Below, in pieces: positions 11,205-20,479 of a DNA stretch of 54,385 bases. The DNA lies in assembly GCA_016208255.1 (NCBI GenBank), contig JACQYK010000029.1, positions 1 to 54,385 on the forward strand, read 5' to 3'. Source of the stretch: Deltaproteobacteria bacterium. GTDB taxonomy: Bacteria > Desulfobacterota > RBG-13-43-22. Position 1 is the first letter of the stretch, and each line of letters begins with the position of its first letter. The notes under the pieces are model-generated. The model had not been told where the DNA came from. It made no database searches and saw only the letters and a program-made list of their open reading frames with translations. Both the position numbers and the translations under genes were made by a program.

Positions 11205-13388
11205 TTACTCTTTCCCCGGTTGTAAAATGAGGCAGGACAGGGGAGGAAGGGTCAGCACCAGGGATTGGGAAAAAGAGTGGAAGGGCAGAGGATCGGTTGG
11301 GATTCGGCCCAGATTGCCGAGATTGCTTCCCCCATACCACTCCGAATCACTGTTGATTATTTCCCGGTAATAAGGGGCACCGGGTACTCCGATTCGATAG
11401 GCGAACCTGGGCACTGGAGTCAGATTGACCGCCACCACCAGCCAGCTTTTACCGGAACTGCGCACATAAACGACCACGGACTGCTGCCAGTCCTGGCAAT
11501 CGATCCAGCGGAATCCTTCCGGCTGGTGGTCCTTTTCCCAGAGGGCCGGCTCCTGTAAATAAAGCCTTCCCAGGTCGGCTAAAAAATTCTGCAATCCTTT
11601 CCGCATCGGATCTTCTTCCAGATGCCAGTCCAGGCTCCGGTCATGATCCCATTCCCGATCCATGGCCAGTTCCGTGCCCATGAATAACAGCTTTTTCCCG
11701 GGGTGGGTATACAGGTATCCCAACAAGGTCCTCAGGCTGGCAAACTTCTGCCAGGTATCCCCAGGCATTTTGGAAAGCAAAGCTCCCTTCCCATGGACGA
11801 TCTCATCATGGGAGAAGGGTAGAATGAAATTCTCGGTGTAGGCGTAAAGCATGGAGAAGGTCAAATCATTATGATGAAAACTCCGGTGAACCGGGTCTTT
11901 GGAAAAATAGGATAAGGTATCGTGCATCCAGCCCATGTTCCATTTGAAACCGAACCCCAATCCGCCGAGATAGACGGGTGTTGTTACCCCGCCCCAATCC
12001 GTAGATTCCTCAGCCACGGTAAAGCACCCTGGAAAAAGGCCGTAAACCCGTTCATTTAATGTTTTTAAAAAAGAAATGGCCTCCAGATTCTCCCGGCCTC
12101 CATAGCGGTTGGGGATCCACTCTCCTTCCTTTCGGCTGTAGTCCAAATAGATCATCGAGGCCACGGCATCCACCCGCAGGCCGTCAATATGATACTGCTC
12201 CAGCCAGAAGAGGGCATTGGCCAGGAGAAAATTACGTACTTCGTTTCGGTTAAAATTAAAAATCAGGGTGCCCCAGTCCTGGTGTTCTCCCTTTCTGGGG
12301 TCGGCATGTTCATAGAGGGCCGTGCCGTCAAAGAAGCGCAGGCTGTAGTCATCCTTAGGGAAATGGGCCGGAACCCAGTCCAGAATGACCCCGATTCCGG
12401 CCTGATGACAGGTATCAACCAAATAACGGAAATCATCCGGTGTACCATAGCGGCTGGTCGGCGCATAGTAACCGGTGACCTGATACCCCCAGGAACCGTC
12501 AAAAGGATGTTCGGCCACAGGCAAAAGTTCCAGGTGGGTGAACCCATAACGCTTCATCTCCTCAACCAAGGATGGCGCTATCTCCCGATAAGTCAAAGGG
12601 CGATTGCCTTCCTCCGGGAGCCGGCGGAAGGAGCCCAGGTGACATTCATAAATGGCCATAGGAGAATGGCGGGGGTCAATACCGGAACGTTCCTTCATCC
12701 ATTGCCCGTCGCCCCACTGGTATTTAGACAAGTCCCAGATCCGGGCACACATGGCCGGAGGTTTCTCCATGGAAAAGGCCAGGGGATCGGTCTTGATCCG
12801 CAGGTATCCTTCTCGGGTCTTGATCTCAAACTTATAAAGGAGTCCCGGTTTCAGCCCGGGTATGAAGAGTTCCCAAATACCGGAACTGCCCAGAACCCTC
12901 ATGGGAGAAAGGCGGCCGTCCCAGCGGTTGAATTCTGCCAGGAGGCTGACCCGTTTGGCATTGGGGGCCCAGAGGGCAAAGGACACTCCCGATACCCCAT
13001 CAAGGGTCCGCAAATGGGCGCCGAGGGTTTCATACAAGCGAAGGTGATTGCCTTCATTGAAAAGGTGCTGGTCCAGGTCCCCTAGGGTGGGAGGAAAACG
13101 GTAGGGGTCTTCTATTGTCCAGTGGTTTCCATCTTCAAAGGCGAAAAGTAGGCGATAAGAAAAAGGCCAGGTCAGGTTATCAAGGTCCGCCTCGAAGATT
13201 CCCCCGGAATGAATTCGGCTCATCTCCAAGGATCGGCCTTCCAATAACAGCGATACCCTTAGGGCATCGGGGTGAAAGGCCCGGATCCTAACCCCTTTTC
13301 TTTCTTTATGCTGATAAGGGTGTGCCCCCAGGATCCGATGGGGATCGTGGTGGTCGCCTTTGACTAAGTCCTCGAGTTCTTTTTTCAT
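11205..13388 (-). CDS. glgB: 1,4-alpha-glucan branching enzyme
   Basis: GlgB moves alpha-1,4-glucan chains onto alpha-1,6 positions during glycogen synthesis in the cytoplasm. The 727 residues fit the family. An N-terminal GlgB domain starts with [11 protein letters not shown], then a CBM48 domain with [21 protein letters not shown] and the GH13 barrel. Catalytic Asp407 is in [11 protein letters not shown], the catalytic Glu in VAEESTDW, and the transition-state Asp in [12 protein letters not shown]. The C-terminal beta domain ends at [11 protein letters not shown]. Its ATG overlaps the stop of the upstream GH57 gene by 4 bp, so both are translated from one message. This suggests a shared job in storage glucan metabolism. 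Confidence 0.96.
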   Translation of the reverse strand: MKKELEDLVKGDHHDPHRILGAHPYQHKERKGVRIRAFHPDALRVSLLLEGRSLEMSRIHSGGIFEADLDNLTWPFSYRLLFAFEDGNHWTIEDPYRFPPTLGDLDQHLFNEGNHLRLYETLGAHLRTLDGVSGVSFALWAPNAKRVSLLAEFNRWDGRLSPMRVLGSSGIWELFIPGLKPGLLYKFEIKTREGYLRIKTDPLAFSMEKPPAMCARIWDLSKYQWGDGQWMKERSGIDPRHSPMAIYECHLGSFRRLPEEGNRPLTYREIAPSLVEEMKRYGFTHLELLPVAEHPFDGSWGYQVTGYYAPTSRYGTPDDFRYLVDTCHQAGIGVILDWVPAHFPKDDYSLRFFDGTALYEHADPRKGEHQDWGTLIFNFNRNEVRNFLLANALFWLEQYHIDGLRVDAVASMIYLDYSRKEGEWIPNRYGGRENLEAISFLKTLNERVYGLFPGCFTVAEESTDWGGVTTPVYLGGLGFGFKWNMGWMHDTLSYFSKDPVHRSFHHNDLTFSMLYAYTENFILPFSHDEIVHGKGALLSKMPGDTWQKFASLRTLLGYLYTHPGKKLLFMGTELAMDREWDHDRSLDWHLEEDPMRKGLQNFLADLGRLYLQEPALWEKDHQPEGFRWIDCQDWQQSVVVYVRSSGKSWLVVAVNLTPVPRFAYRIGVPGAPYYREIINSDSEWYGGSNLGNLGRIPTDPLPFHSFSQSLVLTLPPLSCLILQPGKE

Positions 13389-15817
13389 TCGGCCTCCCAG
13401 GAGATGACTTCAGGCGGGATGTCGATTTCCCGGGCAAAGATCTGATAAAGATCCCGGTATTCAGGCTTGTTTTGAGGAAGGTCTTTGCAAGCGTCTAAAA
13501 AACTGTTTTGAACATTCCACAGGTTGAGAGGAAGGTCAAAGGAACGGCAGAGATGGATCATCTTTTGGATCGTATTAAAAAGCCTGGCCGGATCGAGATA
13601 AGCTCTTAATTGTTTTATTTCTTTTTCGAGCTTGCTTTCGATTCGTCCTTGAACTTCTTCCTTGGGTAAAGGATACCCCAGTTCCTGAGAACGCTCAAAA
13701 AAATCATTTAATCCTTCCAATCTTTGGGAAGGGGGAAAGGCCTCATTGATTCCTTTTTCTAAAGACCGGTTGAAAATAAGGGCCAAGGCCATTTGAATCG
13801 GGTTGGGCAGGGCCACCCCAATCTCAATCAGTTTTATCAGGGTCCCAATATCTTCTTTGACCCACTCCTCCAGTAACAGGATATGGTTTTCTATCCGGTC
13901 CTGAAGAAGAAGGTCGATCAGTTTTTGTCTCTCTTCAGAAAAAAGGTCTTTTAGATAGAAACGCTGGGGGTCAGAGGCTTCCCTAACCCAGTCGTAGACA
14001 TCTCCTAACGAGGCCGATTTATAGAGTTGGATGATCTCCTTTTTAAAGGAATCGTATTCTTCTTTGGTCTGGAAGGATTTCAAATAGCATTGGAAATCCA
14101 ATCCTCCAAAATGGAGGACGGCAAAAATCTTTTCCTGCACCTCTAAGGTTATGGTCGAAGAGACTTTAAGACGGCCTAAGGCCAGGTGGGATCCGTTCTG
14201 GGGAAGGATAACCTGATCCTGATGATCCAAACGAAAACAATAGATACGGCTTTTAGGAGTTTTTTCATAAATGAAACCGATGGCGTTGTGGGCCATGACC
14301 CGTGAAAGGTCGGATATAAAGGGGCGCACCTTTTGTTCCCATATTTTTGCCCCGTCTCCGAATTCCTTTTTATTGCTGGGGGCTTTCTTCAGAAAAAGGA
14401 GAAAGGGTTCTTCCAGGTCCGATCCAAAATCTTTGGCGAGCTGTATGGCCCGGCAGGCGTATTTCAGTATCTGGGTGGTTTCCAGCCCGCTGATTTCATC
14501 AAAGAACCAGCCACAGCTGGTGAACATCAGAAGACCGAAACGCTGCATCTCCAGGAGTTTGAGAGTTTGTACCCTTCCTTCCCGGGTCATTGATTTTTTA
14601 TGGCCCTGTTCATGGAAAAAACTTTCCAGGTTTTCCTGGGATCGTTCCAATATGACCTGGATATAGGCATCCCTGGCCTGCCAAGGGTTCTTCAATAAGG
14701 AAGAAGCCTGGTTTTCAAAGAGATGATCCAGCTCCAGCTTCAGGTGGTCTAAGCCCTCCCTGAGCGGGGCCCGCCAGGTTTGCTTATTTTCCTGCCCACC
14801 CAACCGACAAGAGCAGTCCGCCCGCCATCGTTCGATTCCATGGGCGCAACTCCAGGAAGTATTTTCTTTGATTTCCACTTCAAATTGGGGTGGGAAATGA
14901 GCCAAGAACCAGCCATAATTAGTCAATTGGATGGCCGGATCTTTTTCCAACAGCAAAAGGGCATAAGCCAGGGCCATATCTCCAAAAAGGCGATGGTGGC
15001 CATAAGATTCTCCATCCGTAGCCAGGTGGACCAACTGGGGACCGGAATCCTGGGGATCAAAACCATTCTGCAGGTGTTGAGCAAGGATTTCGCTGCTTTG
15101 TAAATAATTTTCAAAAGCGATCCCATGAGCCAGCCCCCCATCATAGAAAAAAAGGGCTATCTTTTGTCCGCCGGGGAGATTACACCAATAGGGGTGCCGG
15201 GGATTGATACCTCCCTGGATTTCTGTCCATTGTTTTTGACCGAGAGGGCGAAATCGCCTGGCTTGATGGGGGGCCAGGATGGTAAACTTAATCCCTTCCC
15301 GGTTTAAGATCTGGAGAGTCTTCAGATTAACGGCCGTCTCCGGAAGCCACATCCCCTCCGGCTCCCGATTGAATCGTTTCCTGAAGTCCGCCTTTCCCCA
15401 GCGGACCTGGGTAAGTACGTCTCTTTCATTGGCCAGGGGAAGGATGATATGATTATAGGCCTGGGCCAGGGCATTTCCGTGGCCGTCCCGTTCTCTTTGG
15501 GATTGACGATCAGCCTGCTGAATTCCTTTCAGGGTGATCCCGGCCTTTTCCTCCATCCAGGACAAAAGGGTTGGCCCGAAATTAAAGCTTATTTTTTGAT
15601 AGTTATTGCTGATCCCGGTTATCTGACCCTTTTCATCCAGGATGCGGGAACGGCTGTTGGGGGCATAGCACTCCGTCAGAATTCTTTCATTCCAATCATG
15701 GTAAGGGGCTGCGGTTTCCTCTATCTCAATGGCTTCCAGCCAGGGATTCTCCCGGGGAGGTTGATAAAAATGGCCGTGAATACAGATATATCTAGAAATT
15801 TTTGGATTGTCGCTCAT
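13385..15817 (-). CDS. GH57 glycoside hydrolase with DUF3536 region
   Basis: This 810-residue protein belongs to glycoside hydrolase family 57, which holds alpha-amylases, amylopullulanases and glucan-transferring enzymes. The opening [20 protein letters not shown] is the GH57 N-terminal signature, [20 protein letters not shown] contains the expected catalytic Glu, and [12 protein letters not shown] contains the catalytic Asp. The rest matches the DUF3536 type: a long, mostly helical C-terminus of about 450 residues. There is no signal peptide, so it acts in the cytoplasm. It is translationally coupled to glgB (ATGA overlap), and a role in glycogen or maltodextrin turnover is the best inference. 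The exact reaction is not known for this subfamily. Confidence 0.88.
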   Translation of the reverse strand: MSDNPKISRYICIHGHFYQPPRENPWLEAIEIEETAAPYHDWNERILTECYAPNSRSRILDEKGQITGISNNYQKISFNFGPTLLSWMEEKAGITLKGIQQADRQSQRERDGHGNALAQAYNHIILPLANERDVLTQVRWGKADFRKRFNREPEGMWLPETAVNLKTLQILNREGIKFTILAPHQARRFRPLGQKQWTEIQGGINPRHPYWCNLPGGQKIALFFYDGGLAHGIAFENYLQSSEILAQHLQNGFDPQDSGPQLVHLATDGESYGHHRLFGDMALAYALLLLEKDPAIQLTNYGWFLAHFPPQFEVEIKENTSWSCAHGIERWRADCSCRLGGQENKQTWRAPLREGLDHLKLELDHLFENQASSLLKNPWQARDAYIQVILERSQENLESFFHEQGHKKSMTREGRVQTLKLLEMQRFGLLMFTSCGWFFDEISGLETTQILKYACRAIQLAKDFGSDLEEPFLLFLKKAPSNKKEFGDGAKIWEQKVRPFISDLSRVMAHNAIGFIYEKTPKSRIYCFRLDHQDQVILPQNGSHLALGRLKVSSTITLEVQEKIFAVLHFGGLDFQCYLKSFQTKEEYDSFKKEIIQLYKSASLGDVYDWVREASDPQRFYLKDLFSEERQKLIDLLLQDRIENHILLLEEWVKEDIGTLIKLIEIGVALPNPIQMALALIFNRSLEKGINEAFPPSQRLEGLNDFFERSQELGYPLPKEEVQGRIESKLEKEIKQLRAYLDPARLFNTIQKMIHLCRSFDLPLNLWNVQNSFLDACKDLPQNKPEYRDLYQIFAREIDIPPEVISWEAE

Positions 15818-15827
15818 GGGAGTGAAG

Positions 15828-16012
15828 AGAGACAGGTGACAGGCGTCAGGTGAAAGGTGAGAAGAAAAACGTGCCGGGTGTCGGGTTTCGGGGCAGAAGG
15901 TAATATCGGGGATTTCGGAGTAACCGTGTTCTGAAATATTGTTTTATCAGGCATCGGATATCCGGTATCAGGCATCTTTTTTCTTGTCACTCGTCACCCG
16001 ACACTCGTCACT
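15828..16012. repeat. Intergenic repeat spacer (CACTCGTCAC type)
   Basis: This gene-free spacer holds degenerate short repeats: GACAGGTGACAGGCGTCAGG near 15831, and GTCACTCGTCACCCGACACT near 15986 as a rough complement. It is one of several word-repeat hairpin spacers in this window. Confidence 0.5.
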
Positions 16013-16016
16013 TTTT

Positions 16017-16328
16017 TTATTTGGTCTCGGAAGTTCCGCTGGATGGGGCTGGAGCCGGGGCATTGGCGGCGGAATCACTGCTTTTTTCCGAACTCTGATT
16101 ACTGGTCTCCGCGGGTTTATCCTTTTTCCCGGCCGGAGTGGAATCTCCTTTGCGGGCATAATCGGTGACATACCAGCCGCTGCCTTTGAGATGAAAAGCG
16201 CTCTGGGAAATCATTTTCCGTAATTGACCGCTGCATCTGGGGCATTGGGTCAATGGGGCGTCGGAAAATTTCTGCATAGCTTCGGTAACCTGTTTACATT
16301 GTTGACATTCATATTCATATACCGGCAT
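16017..16328 (-). CDS. FmdB-type zinc ribbon protein
   Basis: This 103-residue protein starts with the FmdB-family zinc ribbon MPVYEYECQQCKQVTEAMQK, with a second CPRC pair near residue 35, so four cysteines bind one zinc. The segment HLKGSGWYVTDYARKG after the ribbon is also typical. The C-terminal 40 residues are low-complexity (Ser, Pro, Ala, Lys, Glu). FmdB proteins were named from a formamidase operon and are presumed regulatory, but their role is unproven. It stands alone between the GH57 gene and an HExxH protein on the same strand. Confidence 0.82.
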   Translation of the reverse strand: MPVYEYECQQCKQVTEAMQKFSDAPLTQCPRCSGQLRKMISQSAFHLKGSGWYVTDYARKGDSTPAGKKDKPAETSNQSSEKSSDSAANAPAPAPSSGTSETK

Positions 16329-16351
16329 TTCTTAAACCTCCTGATACAAGA

Positions 16352-16882
16352 CTAACTTATTTCATTCGGGCAGCGGTGGCCCACATAAGAATCAATTACA
16401 GGGCTTAAATTTATCCCTTTCAACGATTTCAGGATTTCGTAAGTGGCTTGGTGGACCTTTTCTTCCTCAACCGTCTTTTCGTCCTGGTTAACATCAAATC
16501 GCTGCATAAATTTCCTGAACCGAACAACATGGACCAGTTCATGGGTTAAAACATAAACCATCAAGGGAAATAACTCGATCCCTTCCTTTCGGTCAATTAC
16601 CCTCAGGATATTATGATCTTGAAGGCAAATCCGGTAATAATCCCTCGGATAATTGATGGGGACCCGATAGGGAAAAGGATTAACATAACGGGCGATTTGG
16701 GCCAAACCCCGGGGGGTGATTTCTTTTCTGGTCAGTTGAGCCAGATTGGAAATCTCAAAATCATATTTTTTCCAATTACTGGTCGAAATATGATAATAAT
16801 TACAAGTATTATCTTCGGCAATCTCCAGGGCCTTGTCCACCCAAATAATTTCTTCCGGAGCAAAATGCCTGTAGCCCACCAT
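16352..16882 (-). CDS. HExxH-containing hypothetical protein (putative metalloprotease)
   Basis: This 176-residue cytoplasmic protein begins MVGYRHFAPEEIIWVDKALE and is not recognised as a named family. Near residue 112 it has LTHELVHVVRFRKF, an HExxH motif that would bind zinc in metallopeptidases. A conserved-looking GHRC near the C-terminus may add ligands. There is no signal peptide and no membrane segment. It sits 24 bp upstream of the FmdB-type gene on the same strand and the two may be co-transcribed. Peptidase activity is inferred from the motif only. Confidence 0.6.
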   Translation of the reverse strand: MVGYRHFAPEEIIWVDKALEIAEDNTCNYYHISTSNWKKYDFEISNLAQLTRKEITPRGLAQIARYVNPFPYRVPINYPRDYYRICLQDHNILRVIDRKEGIELFPLMVYVLTHELVHVVRFRKFMQRFDVNQDEKTVEEEKVHQATYEILKSLKGINLSPVIDSYVGHRCPNEIS

Positions 16883-17076
16883 AATTCACTTTATCGATAA
16901 GGGGTTAGATACCAATTTCGGTATTTAAATATAGGCCAAGATTTATATAACCTGATCCCGGATTCTCTACTCTTTTATTAACTTGGCCTTATTAACCTAT
17001 TCTAAGTATTTTAATAAAGAAGTCAAGCCATTAAAGAAAGAGAATTACTTCCCTGTGAATGATTACTTCCTTCTTA

Positions 17077-17829
17077 TCAAAACAATAAACCGAATAGTTG
17101 AAAAGCCGCTGCACGAGCTGTTGAATTTTCGGGAAGGGTACTGGTGGGTTTTCCTTCTTTGTCGAATTCATAGATCATTTCGTCCTTGGGGATGACTCCC
17201 AAAAGAGTTAATCCCTGATCCTGTAGCAGCTTTTCCCAGGACGTGAGGTCTGAAAGATCTTCCTGTTCGGCCCGATTAATGATGACCAGTCTTTTTTCAA
17301 TTTTGAGACCCAGTTCCCGGGTCAATTCCCCAATTCGAATAGCGGCCTGGAGCCCCCGGCGGGAACTGTCGGAAACAATCAACAAAACATCGATCTCGCG
17401 GGTGGTCAGTCGGCTGATGTGTTCCATGCCGGCCTCGTTATCCACTACCATATAGGGATAATTCTGAGATAATTTTTCAATAAATTGGGTCAGCAGCGTG
17501 TTGGCAGCACAATAACATCCTTGTCCCTCCGGCCGGCCCATGATGATCAGATCAAAACCTTCGGCCTCCACCAAAGATTCTTGTATACGCATTTCCATAA
17601 AAATATCTTTGGTCATACCGGGAAGGCCGCCCTTTTTCATCTCTTCCCGGGCATCTCCGATCGTTTGGGCTGCCTGAACCCCCAGAACTTCATTTAAATT
17701 GGCATTAGCGTCGGCATCAACGGCTAAGACGGGTTTAAGCCCTTTTTCCACCATATAGCGGATCAGAAGACCGGCCATGGTCGTTTTCCCGGTTCCTCCT
17801 TTTCCTGCTAAGGCAATCGTATAACTCAT
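17077..17829 (-). CDS. CooC-like nickel-insertion/maturation ATPase
   Basis: This 250-residue P-loop ATPase of the SIMIBI class resembles CooC/AcsF, which load nickel into carbon monoxide dehydrogenase or acetyl-CoA synthase. The deviant Walker A GKGGTGKTT spans residues 9-17, followed by VLAVDADANANLNEVLG, which is typical of CooC. YMVVDNEAGMEHISR (Walker B region) and LLIVSDSSRRGLQAA also fit. The CxC that binds metal in CooC may be represented by the GCYCAAN segment. The ATG at 17829 starts directly at the ATPase fold. No CODH gene is in the window, so its client lies elsewhere. It indicates an anaerobe using the Wood-Ljungdahl pathway or CO. Confidence 0.85.
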   Translation of the reverse strand: MSYTIALAGKGGTGKTTMAGLLIRYMVEKGLKPVLAVDADANANLNEVLGVQAAQTIGDAREEMKKGGLPGMTKDIFMEMRIQESLVEAEGFDLIIMGRPEGQGCYCAANTLLTQFIEKLSQNYPYMVVDNEAGMEHISRLTTREIDVLLIVSDSSRRGLQAAIRIGELTRELGLKIEKRLVIINRAEQEDLSDLTSWEKLLQDQGLTLLGVIPKDEMIYEFDKEGKPTSTLPENSTARAAAFQLFGLLF

Positions 17830-18059
17830 CCATTAACTCCTTCCAGAAATACTTACCTTTTTCTCCAAGACGGCGATCTTATTAAAAGCCAAGGAAAGGC
17901 TCAGGGATGGGGTGGGGAGAAAAAGGAAATAATAAAAATTTCTTATGGAAAGTTATAGTAACCATTCGGAGCGACTTCGTCAAAGGGAAAATTCGGAATC
18001 AATTTCACTTAGGCGTATGAATTTTGAACGAAACTGTCAGGCCACGCCTAGGGGGTGAT

Positions 18060-18229
18060 GCCTGCACAAGGCAGGCCGTGATACCACGAGAGGGTCGGTC
18101 GTTCGACTTTGTCGAACTAAAAGAAGGCATCCATTCGGATGCCGTATGCTGACCTAAAAAAGAGGCGTCCCTTCGGACGCCGGGACATGAAAATAGGGTT
18201 GGGCGAGGGTAACCTCGAATCCTATTTTC
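18060..18229. other. Array of five hairpins in a gene-free spacer
   Basis: The 430-bp spacer upstream of the CooC-like gene contains five consecutive inverted repeats. GCCTGC/GCAGGC is at 18060-18076, GTTCGAC/GTCGAAC at 18101-18117 and GGCATCC/GGATGCC at 18126-18143. GGCGTCC/GGACGCC is at 18164-18181. A two-tier stem at 18189-18229 has outer arm GAAAATAGG and inner arm CGAGG. No open frame explains them. They may form a structured RNA or a REP-like repeat cluster; I cannot assign a known family. Confidence 0.45.
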
Positions 18230-18260
18230 GTGTTAAAAAAGGAGAAAGGGAAGCCAGGGA

Positions 18261-18485
18261 TTATTTTTTTGAAAAAAAATGTTCCAATAATTTGATTATT
18301 CCAAACCACAAACATTCGGTCAGGAGTATCAGGATAAAGAGGGCCGCCACGATGACCGCAAAACCCAGGCAGGCCAGAAAAACAATTTTAAATCCGATCT
18401 GACTTCCAAAGATCACAAAAAGGGAGACCAGAAAAAGGAGGACAAGAAAAAAAACCCAGGCCACTTCTTTGAGATGATCAATCAC
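18261..18485 (-). CDS. Small two-helix membrane protein
   Basis: This 74-residue protein has two strongly hydrophobic stretches (about 8-30 and 35-57) separated by a short turn. It starts MIDHLKEVAWVF and ends with a basic tail HFFSKK. It should be an inner-membrane protein with two helices. No family is recognised. It stands alone on the minus strand, divergent from the 572-residue gene starting at 18633. The hydrophobic pattern supports coding better than length does. Confidence 0.55.
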   Translation of the reverse strand: MIDHLKEVAWVFFLVLLFLVSLFVIFGSQIGFKIVFLACLGFAVIVAALFILILLTECLWFGIIKLLEHFFSKK

Positions 18486-18632
18486 CGGACGCCTCCAGGT
18501 TAAAGAATTTAGGGGATATTTTTCTCTTGACAGGGACCTTTTAATGGGTGACCTTATGAAAAGGGTCTGACGGAAGCGGGCGAAGAGACCGCCTTTTCCA
18601 GAGACTTTTTAACCTTTTGAAAATAGTTCGAA

Positions 18633-20351
18633 ATGATCGAATTTTTGCCTAATCCTATTACCCTGCTCAAATCCATTTTGGTTTCGGAGATGGACCATCT
18701 CCCCGGATCCGCCTGCCAGTTTCTCTTTTCCCCAGGGAAAGACGGGTATCACGACCCGGCCACAATTCAGGACGAGTTTCATAAGGGATGGGCTTCATTA
18801 GAAAACAATCCGGAAACAAAAGCGAATCGGGCCCTCAGAGGAATTTTTTTTCCTTCCCAACCCTATGACCTTACCATCATTGAAAAATTGTCTTATTTGG
18901 AAATTCCTGTCATTCAAGATCTCTGTATTGCCAAAATCCTGAAAGATATTTCCTCCAATCGTCATCCCAAGGTTACCCCCCAATTATACATTGAGTTGCT
19001 CAATTTTTACAATCATCGGGCTCCGGAATTTCTGGTGTCGGTGGACCCCCTCTTACATTTGATTCGGCCGGAGGGGGAACCTTCGATCATGCAGGGAATA
19101 AAAACCCGGGCCTGTGCCGTCTTGATCAATCACTTTGAGATCGAGACCTTGATCATCTATATCTCCTGCCACCCCCGGCTGATGGAAAGGGAAAAACAGA
19201 CCTTTTTCCAAAGCTTGACGGCCTTTCAAAAAATCTACCGGAAATTTTTGGAATTGCAGGATGATATCGGAAATAAAGATCTGATCAGCCAGAAATGGTT
19301 CGGTGAGGATTTTGAGCGTCTTAAAAAACGGGGCCGCTATCGGGATAGTTTTTCCAATCTGGTCGGAAGGTTTTTGGAACTCCTCCGGCTTAAAAACAAA
19401 AAAGACGCCCTGCAAGTCGGAAGATTTCTGGTCCTTCGTTTTAATAATGAAGATATCTTACGTATCCTTCACAGCAAAATGGAATCGGGGGAACTAAAAA
19501 ACAATTTTCTACTGAAAAACTTCATCTTCCGCCAGATTTATTCCATCATGCAGGAATTTCGAAAGGAATATATCTCGCAGAAGGTCGATTCCGAATTAAC
19601 CCAATTTATTTCGGAGATGGAAACTCAGAATTTTGAATCCATGCGTCTCATTACCGTCGGGGTGGTGCCCCCCCAAGTCATCTTTCAGGGACTGGTCAAA
19701 GAGGATCAACCCTTCCCTAATTATTCTTTCAACCCCGAACTTCTGGAGAAAATGGAACAATTCCACCTGAGTGCTTTGTTTGATCTTTATCCTGTTCCGC
19801 CCCGGGCTCAGGAGATCATGCTTACCCTCAGCCGGATCGCTGAAAATCTGGATTTACAAAAAGAGGAACTGGTTAAGTTTATTACTTATCTGGAACGGGT
19901 GTTGATTTTTCTTCAACAATTAGAAGAAATGGGGATTCAGATTTTAAGCAGTCCCCGCTACGGATTGATCTTAAATCCTTTTCAAATGAAATCCTTGTCC
20001 TTAATCTTCGAAGGGGGCTATTATGCTTCCACCGGATACTGGATGCGCAGTACCGTCCCCCCCGGCTTGATACGCTGCATCAATTTCAACGCCATCCCCA
20101 ATTGCCTGGGGGTTTTGGACCGCCATATCTTTTCTAGAATCTCTCTGCTCACCGGAGCCTTTCGCGGGACCCCTTTCGACCTGGACAGCACCAACCGCTA
20201 TGATTGGGATGAAGAGCCGGAAACCTGCCTGATCCGTCCCGGCTATTTTTTGTTGGACATCCCTTCCCCTCTGACCCAATCCTGGGAAAAAATTCAATCT
20301 CTTCAGCAGGAGGCCCTGCAGGAAAAAATTAAGCGAAAAGATTGGGGTTGA
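18633..20351 (+). CDS. Conserved-looking hypothetical protein (572 aa)
   Basis: The protein begins MIEFLPNPITLLKSILVSEM and I do not recognise a family. It is soluble, rich in Leu, Phe and Glu, and predicted largely alpha-helical, with no signal peptide, membrane helix or metal-binding cysteine cluster. The C-terminal 100 residues contain the Gly/Asn-rich stretch GLIRCINFNAIPNCLGVLDR and then FDLDSTNRYDWDEEPE, which might be a separate domain. The frame is clean and codon use matches the neighbours. No good ribosome site precedes the ATG. It stands alone between the small membrane protein and the convergent oxidoreductase gene. Function unknown. Confidence 0.65.
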   Translation: MIEFLPNPITLLKSILVSEMDHLPGSACQFLFSPGKDGYHDPATIQDEFHKGWASLENNPETKANRALRGIFFPSQPYDLTIIEKLSYLEIPVIQDLCIAKILKDISSNRHPKVTPQLYIELLNFYNHRAPEFLVSVDPLLHLIRPEGEPSIMQGIKTRACAVLINHFEIETLIIYISCHPRLMEREKQTFFQSLTAFQKIYRKFLELQDDIGNKDLISQKWFGEDFERLKKRGRYRDSFSNLVGRFLELLRLKNKKDALQVGRFLVLRFNNEDILRILHSKMESGELKNNFLLKNFIFRQIYSIMQEFRKEYISQKVDSELTQFISEMETQNFESMRLITVGVVPPQVIFQGLVKEDQPFPNYSFNPELLEKMEQFHLSALFDLYPVPPRAQEIMLTLSRIAENLDLQKEELVKFITYLERVLIFLQQLEEMGIQILSSPRYGLILNPFQMKSLSLIFEGGYYASTGYWMRSTVPPGLIRCINFNAIPNCLGVLDRHIFSRISLLTGAFRGTPFDLDSTNRYDWDEEPETCLIRPGYFLLDIPSPLTQSWEKIQSLQQEALQEKIKRKDWG

Positions 20352-20365
20352 TTCGATTGAAGAAG

Positions 20366-20438
20366 TTCGTTCCTTGTTTCTGGTTGCATGTTGCTCGTTA
20401 AAACAAGGAACAAGGAACAAGAAACCAGCAACCAGCAA
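20366..20438. repeat. Intergenic repeat (GTTGCTCG/CAAGGAACAAG type)
   Basis: The left half contains TTCCTTGTTTCTGGTTGC and GTTGCTCGTT. After AAAA the right half repeats CAAGGAACAAGGAACAAG and AACCAGCAACCAGCAAC. The halves are partly complementary. The same words recur at 31571-31652 and 40200-40285. Confidence 0.6.
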
Positions 20439-20479
20439 CGGAAATAATTCAAGCCAGAGCTCGATATCCTATTTTCGAC

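Noticed and set aside
12189-13085. 298-codon open frame antisense to glgB
   Set aside because: It lies wholly inside glgB, shows no recognisable domain and arises from GC-rich codon bias.
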